A DNA stretch of 64,000 nucleotides from Leuctra nigra (lineage: Eukaryota; Arthropoda; Insecta; Plecoptera; Leuctridae). Position numbers and translations under genes: made by a program. The DNA lies in contig OW203768.1 of NCBI GenBank assembly GCA_934045905.1, positions 2,632,316 to 2,696,315 of the forward strand, in the 5' to 3' direction. Positions 22,899 to 33,332 of this stretch are shown piece after piece (the first letter of the stretch is position 1; every line of letters starts with the position of its first letter). A model generated the notes under the pieces. That model was not told the DNA's origin and searched no databases. It worked only from the letters and a program-made list of their open reading frames with translations.

Positions 22899-22912
22899 GT
22901 TGCCATGGCAAA
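22899..22912. promoter_or_regulatory. RFX X-box upstream of DNAI2
   Basis: GTTGCCATGGCAAA matches 13 of 14 positions of the palindromic RFX consensus (GTTGCCATGGCAAC). It lies 156 bp upstream of the DNAI2 ATG. X-boxes at this distance drive ciliary genes in nematodes, insects and vertebrates. The match is seen directly and the role is inferred. Confidence 0.65.
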
Positions 22913-23680
22913 AGTGAGTCAAATCATTACTATAACCTCCTTGGTCAAATCCCAACTACATACAAAGTTGTGTTCTGAATTTCTGAAAGATGAAAAATGA
23001 AAGAAAGTTTAAAGAGAAAAATGAAATTTATTCAAATTTTATGCAAATTAATTGGTGCAATTAGGGGCTGAAAATACTAAACTACCCGCGAAATTGATAG
23101 TTTTCTATTATGAGAGAAGAAAGAATGAAATCTACACAAATATGCTCCACTTCCCGAAGTATTTATATTTATTACAAAAAAACATTACAAACTTTAAAAT
23201 ATTTATTTTTACATACAGTCCAGTAAACTGAGTAGGTACCTAATGACGTTTTTGCCGTGAAGTGGAATTTTGAAGCTGCTTGAATGATAAGTAAATCAAT
23301 AATGGAGCCTTTTTGTGTAGATTTTATCCCTAACGAAAATATTAACATTAAATTAAAAAGCTATTTAATAGTTTCTATTCCACTTGGATAGTTTAATTAA
23401 CATAGATTGAGTCATAATACAAGAAAAGTATAAATCTATAAATTGATTTAACAAACTGAATAAAAGTGGTTCAAGTTTTAAACCCAAGTTACTCGAGTCG
23501 TCTGGGTTCTATTGTGATAAAAACCACTTGACCCAACTGTTGCATGCCTTCTCTTCCATAACAATAGCTCTCCGAACTCGAGGGTGAAAATTATGAAAAC
23601 CTGAGGGGTCATTTTTTACGTCACAAAGAGGGGCGTGGCCACGGTGGTGAATCATCGTCTCCCCTAGTGATGAAAACATA
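22913..23680. other. Intergenic, AT-rich, nothing recognised
   Basis: AT-rich sequence between the DNAI2 promoter and a GC-rich block that begins near 23600. No repeat ends, coding region or RNA gene was seen. Confidence 0.5.
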
Positions 23681-23848
23681 AAACGGCGCGGCGCGGCGGT
23701 CTGGAAGGCGGCGGGAGGGAGGGGAGGTTGACACAAGGAGGCCGACGGTCCATCTGGGAGGTTGATAGCGGAGATGTCCCGCAGTCGAGACGCGTAACAA
23801 GACACACATTGTGACGGGAACATTCCAAGAGCAGGACGACACAAGAAG
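23620..23848 (+). promoter_or_regulatory. GC-rich putative promoter and first non-coding exon, probably of the LHFPL2-like gene
   Basis: A local GC-rich island (CGGCGCGGCGCGGCGG near 23683) in AT-rich surroundings is followed by a strong donor, ACAAGAAG|GTAAGA, at 23849. The first coding exon of the LHFPL2-like gene opens with an acceptor (TTGTTCCAG at 29443) only five bases before its ATG, so it needs an upstream non-coding exon. This is the best candidate I see on that strand. An ORF on the opposite strand across this block is probably spurious. Confidence 0.35.
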
Positions 23849-24259
23849 GTAAGATTATACAGCAGTTCACAAAGAACACGATTCAAAATAGCTTGAAATG
23901 ATTTTCGGCATTCTCTAAAATGTTTATTATTAGTAATTATTTAAAAACCACTTAAAAAGGAAGCTTTCAGAAACCATAATTTTTAAAAATGTGGTTAATT
24001 CTGTGTGCTTAGTGTATTATAAAAAGCAACGTTAACAAAGAATTTCATCAAAAGTTAATCTTAGACATCAGTCAGTCGGAACCTTGATTTTTTATTAAAT
24101 ATTTTGGACACAGAATAAAACCTTTTGTTTAATTTTACTAGAAAATGTAATTTAGACATGTTTCAATGTACTTTGTCAAGAACATATTTTCTGTTTACTA
24201 TTTTAACTGACCCCGTGATATCACGGAATTATTGGAAACGGTAATCCAATAATTTTAGT

Positions 24260-24505
24260 TTATTTATAAAAAAATAATGGTCTCACGGTGATTGTGAAAC
24301 TCACAGAATTGACCACATCCTGTAGTTCATTATCGCGATAGGTGTTAGCTCTAGCTTCGGACTTGACACACAAACATCTGTCAGCTTTGACCTCAAATGC
24401 AACAAGTGCATTGGTACTCGACTGCGGGCATCTGCATTCTAGCCATGTTTTGTTTATCACATGACAAGCATCACATGCCGAGTGGTTTTCAAGAGCAATT
24501 AACAT
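24260..24505 (-). CDS. Possible small or first-exon ORF, 81 aa, Cys-rich, unknown
   Basis: ATG at 24503-24505 opens an 81-codon frame with seven Cys in its first half (ACDACH, WLECRCP, RCLCVKSE). I recognise no family. A good donor (AATTCT|GTGAGT near 24299) could end it as a first exon, but I found no convincing next exon. The main support is a perfect RFX X-box 8 bp upstream of the ATG. It may be chance. Confidence 0.2.
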   Translation of the reverse strand: MLIALENHSACDACHVINKTWLECRCPQSSTNALVAFEVKADRCLCVKSEARANTYRDNELQDVVNSVSFTITVRPLFFYK

Positions 24506-24513
24506 ACTTGTCA

Positions 24514-24527
24514 GTTACCACGGCAAC
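24514..24527. promoter_or_regulatory. Perfect RFX X-box
   Basis: GTTACCACGGCAAC fits the consensus GTNRCC-N2-RGYAAC at every position. It is 1.77 kb upstream of DNAI2 and just upstream of a minus-strand ATG at 24505. A palindromic GATCACGTGATC lies beside it (about 24530-24541). Confidence 0.5.
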
Positions 24528-24777
24528 GTGATCACGTGATCTAAATAACAACCCAGAGGAGACGTACAAAAAAGTCTCAAAAAGCGTGACTGGAATGCAG
24601 TTAATTCAAATAATTCAAAATACGTGACAAAAGGAATTGTACCATACAATTTTCTAACAATAGGGTTACATTTCAATTCAGTTTGAAAGGCATACAATTA
24701 AATTGAAACTGATAGCGCAAGCCCGCATTCTTGTCTGGGGGACCCTATTATTATAATAAACATAAAAAGTCCCGAGG

Positions 24778-24970
24778 AGCAGTCTGGAGGTCCCGGCTTC
24801 GATTCTGATTGATTTTTTCTTGGTTTCTTTCAGTGAGGCAAATGATAGAAAGGTTCCCTACTAATACGACCGCCTTTTCACCGTCTATCCTTCCTTACCT
24901 ATTCTTCATCATCATCTCCCAATCATTCATCGTTGCAGAACAGTGCGACTTAAACACCACTAAAGTCCCG
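24778..24970 (+). mobile_element. tRNA-type SINE copy 1
   Basis: Body motif GGTTCCCTACTAATA, then CTCCCAATCATTCATC and the end GCAGAACAGTGCGACTTAAAC, shared with five other copies in the window. The head with its B-box (CGGCTTCGATTCTG) is degraded. Confidence 0.65.
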
Positions 24971-24974
24971 CAGA

Positions 24975-25175
24975 GCAAGCTGGCTCAGGTAGGTAGTATC
25001 ACTCTGTAGTATTCCGGGTTCGATTCCCGCGGCCGTCCTCTGTTCGACATTTCTTCGTGGTTCCTTCAGAGAGACAAATGCTGGGAAGGTTCCCTACTAA
25101 TAGTCCACGACCGTCTCCTTCCCTCCGTCCATCATCACCTATAGTCTGTCCTAGCCTAACTGGCAGTGGAATCCT
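24975..25175 (+). mobile_element. tRNA-type SINE copy 2, 3' end diverged
   Basis: The head has an A-box-like GCTGGCTCAGG and a clear B-box CGGGTTCGATTCCCG, followed by the family body (AAGGTTCCCTACTAATAG). The usual GTGCGACGTTAAACACC end is missing. Confidence 0.6.
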
Positions 25176-25233
25176 TCGGCAAGAAAATTATTCTGATTAT
25201 TCCCAGATGTCAATTAAAACTGTCCTTCTTATA

Positions 25234-25416
25234 GGGCCGGTCTTTGTACCTATTGCTAAAGTTAGCTACCGGATATAGTTCTTAATAGCGTTAGCAAACG
25301 TCTTTCAACTTCTTGATAGTGTTAGCTATTTAAAATCAATGTAAAATGAGGTGCTTGCTAACTTTATCCGTTAGCTGGCTATCAAGAACTTTAGCAAGAG
25401 GTACAAAAACAGGCCC
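25234..25416. mobile_element. GGGCCGGT MITE, copy A
   Basis: Ends GGGCCGGTCTTTGTACC and GGTACAAAAACAGGCCC are imperfect inverted repeats of the family also seen at 54503-54649 and 60548-60706. Interior GTTAGC repeats. The TSD is not clear. Confidence 0.6.
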
Positions 25417-25704
25417 TTCTTTATCCAAGTCGAACAACGAATTTACACCAAAGCATATTGGAAATATAATATGTCCATCCATCAGTTGTCGAACAGTGCG
25501 ACTTGATACGTCACAAGCCCGCCGATACGGAGTGTCATCTGGCAACGCTGCACTGATGCACGAGGGGTGGGGTGGGGCGGATGAATGATCATCATTGATC
25601 AACCCTTGCATCGCGAACCCCTTGTCCTATCCCCCCCCCCTGTTGTGCTGAACTGCGAGGCAGACAGAGCGAGGTCAAGCTGTTCCAATTGACCTGCAGT
25701 TTCA

Positions 25705-25790
25705 GTATAAAAAGCATCAGAGCGTCGGCTGTTACTTCCTGTCCATTACTGTGAGCGGCATCGTGAATTAAGTTTTAAATTACTTAGCTA
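25705..25790 (+). promoter_or_regulatory. Possible TATA-type core promoter
   Basis: TATAAAAAGC at about 25707 lies in a locally GC-balanced stretch followed by CTGTTACTTCC. It could be an alternative start for the LHFPL2-like transcript, but no linked exon was confirmed. Confidence 0.2.
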
Positions 25791-26059
25791 TTATGTTTTA
25801 AGGCGGTGTTGTGCCAGCTGAATGATGAATAGAATTCGTGGGAAGTCAAGTTACAAAAAGATTGAACCCCAGATGTTTCGTAACAACACCTTTTCGAATG
25901 TTTTTTTTTGAATCAACGAGAATAAAACAATGGAAATGATTGCATTGTTTGTCAACTAGGATGAAATATTCAAATAAGGTATTTGCTTCAAGGACTTTAT
26001 ATTTACAATTTTGAGGGGGGGGGGGGGGGACAAAAGTACGTTCGAAGAATATGAATCTG

Positions 26060-26308
26060 ACAGCGCAAGTTGGCTCTGGCAGTAACGTTCTGGACTCCAG
26101 GGATCCCGGGTTCGATGACCATGCTTCCTGACTGATTTTTTTTAGCGAGAGCAAATGATGGGTAGGTTTCCTACTACTAGGCCACGTCCACCTCCTTCCC
26201 ACCTTCCATCCTTACCTATTCTTCATCATCATCATCTCCCAATCATCATAATCATTCATCCGGTGCCATTAGTCTAGCTGCAGAACAGTGCGACGTTAAA
26301 ACACACTA
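26060..26308 (+). mobile_element. tRNA-type SINE copy 3
   Basis: Full organisation: A-box region AGTTGGCTCTGGCAGTAACG, B-box CCCGGGTTCGATGACC, body AGGTTTCCTACTACTAGGCC, ATC-rich block and the end GCAGAACAGTGCGACGTTAA. Confidence 0.75.
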
Positions 26309-27384
26309 AAACCGGGGTCCTTTCAATACCCAGTAGAGATCTGTATTTTTCAAAATATTCTATTTGCCTAGGGGTTAAGCAATGCAACGTGTGGGAGGGT
26401 CATCGCCTTCCATCCCATTCACTTTCTTCGCTTCTCGCTCAAATATTCTTAGAAAGAATTAATGAGTCAAATAAAAATCCATATAAAAAATACAGAAAGG
26501 AACTGTCTTGATCGTATATCATGTTCTAGTATTAGTGCCGTTTGGGTGTCTCTTTTCAAAGAAATTCAACTGATACATTTAGTCACAATTCTACTCATGA
26601 ATAATATGATACATGACAGCCCCGGAAATAGCGATGTCGGAAACTCAAAGCCGCAAGATGATCTAATAAGTGAAGAAATCAGCACGGGTTTCAGCTTCTG
26701 CCAACCGCGTCCATCCGTTTGTTGACTCTCGCTAAAATATTCCACCCCCAACACAGTAAGTTTACTCACCACAACCCCACCTGACAGCCAATTAAAATCT
26801 CTCCAAGATCTATTTCGAGACGGTGAAAAGGGGTGGCGCTAGAGTTCAGCGAGGTTATTTTAATATTATTATTCTAAAGTAATATTACAAGGGTCCCGTG
26901 TCAGAGATATGCTACATTCAGCCCGACTTGCCGACGTCTTCAAACAAACACACCTGTCTTTTACATACAACAAGGTCTAAGAAACACGCGAGCAATGATT
27001 TACAAGTCCTCTCCAAATCATCTTCAAACATCAAACATGGCAGTGGTGTAGTGCTGAATGTTTTTGGGGGTATACGCTAAAAAATGGCACGTGTAGGAAA
27101 ATTCCCTAATGGTCATTCGTTTTGGTAAATTTTAATGATTATCTGATATAATTTTCAACTTAATAACATCCTTGAGAACTCTTTATTTCTTACTTTTACA
27201 GAAATTTCTTGCGATTTGCGATTTTAGTAATTTTTTTGGTGCAAATGCAGTACATATTTTTAAGTTTTCTTCGTAAATCAATAAAATATGCGGTTTTCTG
27301 TATCAAATTACAACTTTATGACACCATAACTGGAATCTTTAACAGGCATGATTTATATACGGCGTATAATCTCGACTACACCAC

Positions 27385-27608
27385 TGCACGTTGGATCAGA
27401 GGTCTCGGCTCGATTCCAGCGCACCGTCCTTCCAAGTCAGAGGCAAATGGCAAATGATGGGAAGGTTTCCTATCATATACTAATAGGCTACGGCGCCTCC
27501 CTCCCAACGTTCCTGCTTTCAACATCATCTTCCTCTCCTAACATCTTCATAACCATTCATTCGGCGCAATTATAGCCTAGTTGCAGATCAGTGCGACGTT
27601 AAACACCA
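27385..27608 (+). mobile_element. tRNA-type SINE copy 4
   Basis: B-box-like CTCGGCTCGATTCC, a duplicated GGCAAATG, body GGGAAGGTTTCCTA, the end CAGTGCGACGTTAAACACC. The A-box is degraded. Confidence 0.65.
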
Positions 27609-29443
27609 CCTATTATTATCTTATGTAAGACGCGAAATTATTTAGAACCATCAGTCGCTTTTAAAAACAAGTTATTTTAAAATTACATGCTCTAATTCGT
27701 GAGTTTTGATTGACGTAACGAAGAATTGTTTGTGAGAAAGTACGAAGAAAATTAAAAAAATATCACTACTCACCAGTTTTACTAAAAATATCTGTTTCAA
27801 CTTGTGTGATTTTCACTTAGCGAAATGATTGCGCCATGGAACGACCGAGTGAGTGTCGACCAAGTGTTAGGGATGCGTCAGTGACCACATAACAAGACAA
27901 TGAGAGAGAGATCGTGCTGGGACTCATCAAGCATGCGACAAGGACAAGACGATCACGCGGGGGATGCGACACGTCTGACTGACATGATACTTGGCTCCAC
28001 TCATCATGAGTACACACACGAGATGTATACAAGAGAGCCGTCTAAACATTAGCGAATACATTGCAAGAGTCAAGATGCAAGAGGACTGGAAATAAATGCG
28101 TTTGACACGTCTGAGATCAGTGGCAGATATAGGGGGAGTCCCCCCCCCCCCAAAAAAAAAAAACGAATCACCCTCGAGCAAAAACACACAGAAAAATTAA
28201 ACTTATCATCAAAAAAAATATATATTATATTGACAAATTTTATTTTCACGATGCTGTGTGTCCCAGACCCGTATGAAGTTAAATAATTGAATAATAAATG
28301 TTTATATTGTTCTGTGATTTCCTTCCCATAGACCCGCACTTATTTCTATCACAATCTCATTTCCTGAAAAAGAATCTAAAAATAGTAATTTTCCCTACTC
28401 TTTTAGGTTTACTCTTTTTTATTTAGTGAATAGAAATTTTTAGTGAATATCCTGAATTTTACCCCGCCACTCCAATCTACAAAAATGACCACGCTTTTTT
28501 AAATTAAAATCATTGTCTAAGTAAAATTCACGTTCTCCAAGTCTTCCGGTGAAATATCAGCAAACTTAGTTTTAACTTTACCACATTCTAAACAACATTA
28601 TATTTCTATCGTAGTTGAACGCTGGCCAGATCTGCTCGGCTGTTGATAAATTACTTGCGATCTGTCAAAATAAACAGGAAATCAATTGACGAAGGGAATT
28701 AACCAGATGTATAGCTATTAGCTTCGAGTGGGAGGGGGTGGAGGGGGGGGGATAACGCACCCACTTGCTAAAAGATTCATTAAGAAGCCATTACTCTGAA
28801 TGCATGGCGTCATAAGATGTAAATATTTTAGTAGAGGCCGCTGCTTTCTGATCGCACTTCCATTATGTAAAGAAATCTTTATCTTCATCTTTTCAACACA
28901 GAGGTTTTTTTGTAACGCAGCTGCAGAGATTGAGAAGGCTTGCAGTTATCAATGGTTATTTCTTCATAGAATTTCGGGCGTTGATTAAAAAACATTTCGA
29001 ACAGGGTAGTAAAAATTTGCAAAAAAAAAAGCAGCACCAAAGAACATTCATTTACAACAAAAAATCTATATAATAAATTAAGAAATTATCCTGAAATCAA
29101 AAAGTGATTTTATCAACAAATCTTCGAAAACAATAATAAAATACTACAGGAAAGTAAAAAAGAATCAACTGTAATCAGGTAGCCATAAAACAGAAATTAT
29201 ATAAAATGTAATAAAAATCAAATTATTATTTAAAATTATTAAAATGAAAATGGAAAAAGAAACACGTAATAAATCAAAAATAATAACAAATACGGAAAAT
29301 GATAATAAAAAATTAGGTGTCAAAAGTACAAGTTGCTAACCATTCCCAAGAAAATATAAAAAAGACAATAATACACACAAAAATGATGAAACCTAGAAAG
29401 GGGTGAAATGCTGAAAAGTGAATGACGTGTAGTGTTGTTCCAG
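27609..29443. other. Intergenic or first intron of the LHFPL2-like gene, nothing recognised
   Basis: AT-rich sequence with homopolymers (C10 then A12 at about 28141-28163, G-rich at 28732-28752). The segment 27815-28080 is more GC-balanced but shows no convincing exon. No RNA gene was seen. Confidence 0.5.
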
Positions 29444-29448
29444 GCGCC

Positions 29449-32400
29449 ATGTGCTACTGCATCGTGACGGCGCGTAGCATGGTGTGGATGTTGTTGACAC
29501 TCGCAGCGTTCCTGGCCATGCTGTCAGCCGTCCTCACACCCACCTGGCTGGTGGCAAACACACCGCAGACTCAAGCAGGTAGTTTACAAGGCGCTGTGTT
29601 ACGGCATTAAAAAATAACATTGATAGGATGTATTTTGTTCGAAGTGACCTAACTATTTAAGACCAACCGAGACATTTTATTTACTCAAATGACTATTTAT
29701 CATTCCTCTCATTTTTTTGTTGACTTCATACTGTTAAGTTTATCATGGTTTTGTAGCTACTTGATGATAAGTAACAATAATTGCGACATCAAAACGGGAA
29801 TGAAAAAGAATCTTCATAATGAATGGACGTCTCAAAAACGTCCTACATTTACTACTGAGTCTACATCAAATAAATAGGTCATTTTGGACCAAAATAAAAA
29901 ATAATTTCTAAAAGTGATGTTTCTAAAAAAAAATGTATACCTACTTGCATTTCTAAAACTTGCCACATTGTAAGTGAGTAAGATTTAATTCATTTCACGA
30001 ATCTGTTATACTGGTTCCGTAGAGCACAAAGCTGCATTGCTTGGTAAATTAAAGTGTCTGCAGGCATGGTATGCAATAACAACAACGTTTATCTCCCCAG
30101 CAGGTGAGAACGTAACCGACTACTTCAACCCCTCCGTCGGGATCTACAACCGCTGCAAGCAAGTGAGCAATCGCAAGCACTGCGCGACGTTCGCCGTGGA
30201 GGGCCTTGCGACCCCCGGCAACGTGTTCCCTGCGTATTGGAAGGCCACGTTGGTGTTGCTCATCATCGGTCTGTGCCTCGTCGGCTTCACCGTCGTCACA
30301 GCGCTTCTCGGATTCTGCGTCCAGAGCATTTGCAAGAAGAGCATCTTCACGATATCAGGAGCGTTGCAGAGCGTAGCGGGTGAGAGAGAATATCATTCCA
30401 GCAGTTTGTAGTCACAAGAAATGGTGCTCGCAGATCGATGCCTAAGAATCAGTATCGTATCTACAAAAACATAGCTTTTCAGGAGAGCAAAGAAAGAGTT
30501 CACCAATGAGATTGCCGTCTTGATTTCTGTCTTAATTCTAGATGGTGATACAAGCTATTCACCCTCTGATGTAGTATGTTTTTGTTTTTTTAAATATCCA
30601 AGTCATTTTTGTCAAAAATTAAGAAATGTGGTTCTGATTCTCAGCCATATGAATTTTTCTTTTTATCCTATGGTTCTGATTTCTTAATTCAAAAATAATA
30701 GTTAAGATAATCAGTTAATCATAATCACACATGCAATCATTTCATGCTAACTTTATTGGAGTGTTTCCGTAAAACCATGTTAAATTGAAATAAATAGTAT
30801 AATAGAGAAAATTTCCAATATGTTTGTTCTACTAACAGTCGAGAAGTACAACCTCTGCAGGAAGCAATGTATTTCTAAAAACTACCTTGTAATATTCGGC
30901 AATTTTGGCAAACGTGTGCCTGGAGATGAAAGAAATTGTTTTCAAAACCAATAGGTAACAGAAACATTTGCTTCTGATTTTACCACTCATATCTCAAAAC
31001 AAGTTAAAAAATATGAAAATATGGGGGAGGGGGCAAGTTTTATGAAGTGTACATACCTAGCTGTCAAAAAATAATTAACTTACAAACTGCAAGTGCTAAA
31101 GCTGTTCAATTTGTATAAGACATTTTGTCACTGTCTAAAAAACTGAATATGCACTCTCCTGCTAAGATTGTGATGCTGATAAATTATTTATTCAATTTTG
31201 TCTTGCCAGGGATCTTCTACATCCTGGGTCTCGTGATATATCCGTTCGGCTGGGGCTCCGAGCGCGTGCAATCACTCTGCGGGAAAGACTCCATGGCGTT
31301 CTACATTGACACTTGCTCTCTAGGTGAGCATCATCCACCATGACACATCAAGCTCAGAACATTCTTTCATGAGAACAGAATACATTGCTAAAACACACTA
31401 TTCTATTAAAAAGATGAACCTTTAATCATGAATTTATTACATTTAAATTGAGTGGATATTTTGACAGGAAAATGGTAATTAACGGCAAGTAAAGTGTGTG
31501 CTGCTTGTTGATATGACATCATTCACATGATCACAACTAATCTCTGTCATACCTACTGAACTTCCACCAAAATATCAATTGAATTTCAAATTGACATGAA
31601 TGAAATGTTTACTAGGGGCTGAAAATAGTGTTTTTAACAAGTGATAATATTGAAAATAGTGTACCTCAGGGGTCGGCAACCTTTTTTGGTGAAGGAGCCA
31701 ATTTCCCGAAAATTCATAAATTAGATAATAATGGGAGCCGCAGTAGAGGTAATCAAATATAATACACCGAAAATAAAAATTTTAATTACCAGTTTATTTT
31801 GATATTTTGACGGAGCCCCCCAGTCGTTGTCCCCCAGTTGTTGCCCCGCACGGCGTTTTTCAGAATTTCAAGAATTTAAAAGTGATTCTGGGACTCTAAA
31901 ATAACAAACTGAATCAAATAACCTTCTAATAGGGAATTCTCCTCAGTTTTTATTAAATTTTTAATAGATCCTCAGCTTCTAAAGAAATACAACAGTATTT
32001 TTTTAATATTTTTAGATCTACTTGTTATCGAGTTATGTAAGTTCAAACTTTTGCTGTCTGAATGGAGATTTGAAACGACCATGCGCCATCTTTCCCAGCT
32101 GTGACGTCAGAACCTAGATGGCCAAGTTTCCTGCATGCAGTTCTAATTCAATTCTAATTAATTTGATGCTTGGATTTGATGGATCTAATGCATTTGAAGT
32201 GAACACAAACTGGATCAACAAAGGGAAATGCCTCGTTTAGCCCTATCTTGGATGGTCTCACTGCTTATCAACTAGGTTCTGACGTCATCCAATCACAGAT
32301 CGCTGGGAGGCATTCAGAGCCCGCCAAATAAAATCATACTTTCAAGCCTCAATAACTATTGAAATACATTTATTTCAGAGACCTGTTATATACTTTTATT

Positions 32401-32803
32401 GGTCTTCCTGTAATATCTAGTATTGTATTTAATTAATTAAAAGTAAATTAAAATCTGAGGAGAATTCCCTATTGTTGCCCCGCAGGCGTTTTTTGTCGAA
32501 TTTTAAAAATTTTCGATTCCAGGTATTTTTTTTAATTATCAAGAGCCATGCAAGAACCATCAAGGAGCCGCGGGTTGCCGACCCCTGGTGTACCTTATTA
32601 GAATACGAGTTATTTCCAAACATAGAACTGCCTATTCAATGTGCATCGCATATCTTCCAGGATGGGCTTTCTACTCTTGCGTGGCTGGCATTACGCTCAC
32701 GTTTCTCTGTGCCATCCTCTCGATACAAGCAGAGGTGGCGACATCCAGTGACAAAGTGCAGTATCAAATCAACCAGGGACGTAATCTAATTATCGTGCCG
32801 TAA
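29449..32803 (+). CDS. LHFPL2: LHFPL2-like tetraspan membrane protein, 220 aa, 4 coding exons
   Basis: Exons 29449-29578, 30104-30379 (or from 30101), 31210-31323 and 32661-32803 join in phase to 221 codons. The start [16 protein letters not shown] and the end [17 protein letters not shown] match LHFPL2. Four hydrophobic segments fit the tetraspan fold: about residues 9-31, 96-118, 128-150 and 175-198. The extracellular loop contains SVGIYNRC and paired Cys (NRC, KHC), and GWG with a following Cys is conserved in the second loop. LHFPL proteins are small membrane organisers (LHFPL5 partners the hair-cell channel). The specific role of the insect protein is unknown. Exon 2 starts at a tandem NAGNAG acceptor. 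An AATAAA lies at 32866-32871, 63 nt past the stop. The 5' UTR must come from an upstream exon. Confidence 0.9.
31384..31642. mobile_element. Diverged MITE related to the one at 14565-15127
   Basis: Ends TTGCTAAAACACACTATT and AATAGTGTTTTTAACAA with an internal TGACA...CCACCAAAATATCAATTG block parallel to the ENOX-intron copy. Located in the last LHFPL2 intron, just 5' of a hAT MITE. Confidence 0.55.
31667..32587. mobile_element. hAT non-autonomous element (CAGGGGTCGGCAACC ends)
   Basis: Ends CAGGGGTCGGCAACC and GGTTGCCGACCCCTG are flanked by an exact 8-bp duplication GTGTACCT (31659-31666 and 32588-32595). This is the Charlie/hobo-type hAT end. Inside, TTGTTGCCCCGCA and its following 50 bp occur twice (about 31848 and 32472), and an inverted-repeat segment (31929-32472) sits between them. 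It ends 73 bp before the last LHFPL2 exon. Confidence 0.85.
31929..32472. mobile_element. Inverted-repeat element nested in the hAT MITE
   Basis: Ends ATAGGGAATTCTCCTCAG and CTGAGGAGAATTCCCTAT are perfect 18-bp inverted repeats. No TSD is evident. No coding capacity. Confidence 0.6.
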
Positions 32804-33332
32804 TGTCATTGGCACATCGCTTCTTGTTGGTGTAAGTATTTTGTAGAGCAGAATAGGTATAAGAAAATAAATTGCAAAAAGAGTAAAACAGTGAAAATAC
32901 AAAATGTTAAAAATTGCATAGTACCTACTGCTTCATACCTACTTATTAGAATACATTTGTATGTATTCATTATTTTTCTTCAGATTCTATTCTTTAAAAA
33001 TTCACAAACTTCAAAAATCTAAGAAAAAATACAAAATAAAAAGAGTGAAAAAAGAGTATAAATTTTTAAGGAGAAAATAGGGAAAATTACGCTAAGATTG
33101 TAATCACAAAAGGATGTTTAATACTGCTAGTCATCGGACCTTCGTAAGTGGGTTCTGAATGAAATAGTTTAACAATAAATGTACGGAAATGAAAACTATA
33201 TTACTTTAACAAGAGTGTTCAGCGTACATACCCACATCACATGTATAATTCACATAAAGATTACAACATAAGTACTTAATAAAATAGCAGCAGACACGTA
33301 ACATACGGAATCAGCATCACGAAGCATCAAGT
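32804..33332. other. 3' regions between LHFPL2-like and METTL26-like genes
   Basis: Convergent 3' ends. AATAAA at 32866-32871 serves the plus-strand gene. The remainder is AT-rich with no other signal that I recognise. Confidence 0.55.

Noticed and set aside
23509..23886. 125-codon minus-strand ORF across the GC-rich block
   Set aside because: No recognisable domain, and it lies antisense to a stronger promoter-plus-donor signal. GC-rich sequence opens long chance frames.
28141..28163. CRISPR or satellite-like signal in homopolymer runs
   Set aside because: Simple C and A runs only; no repeated spacer structure, and the genome is eukaryotic.
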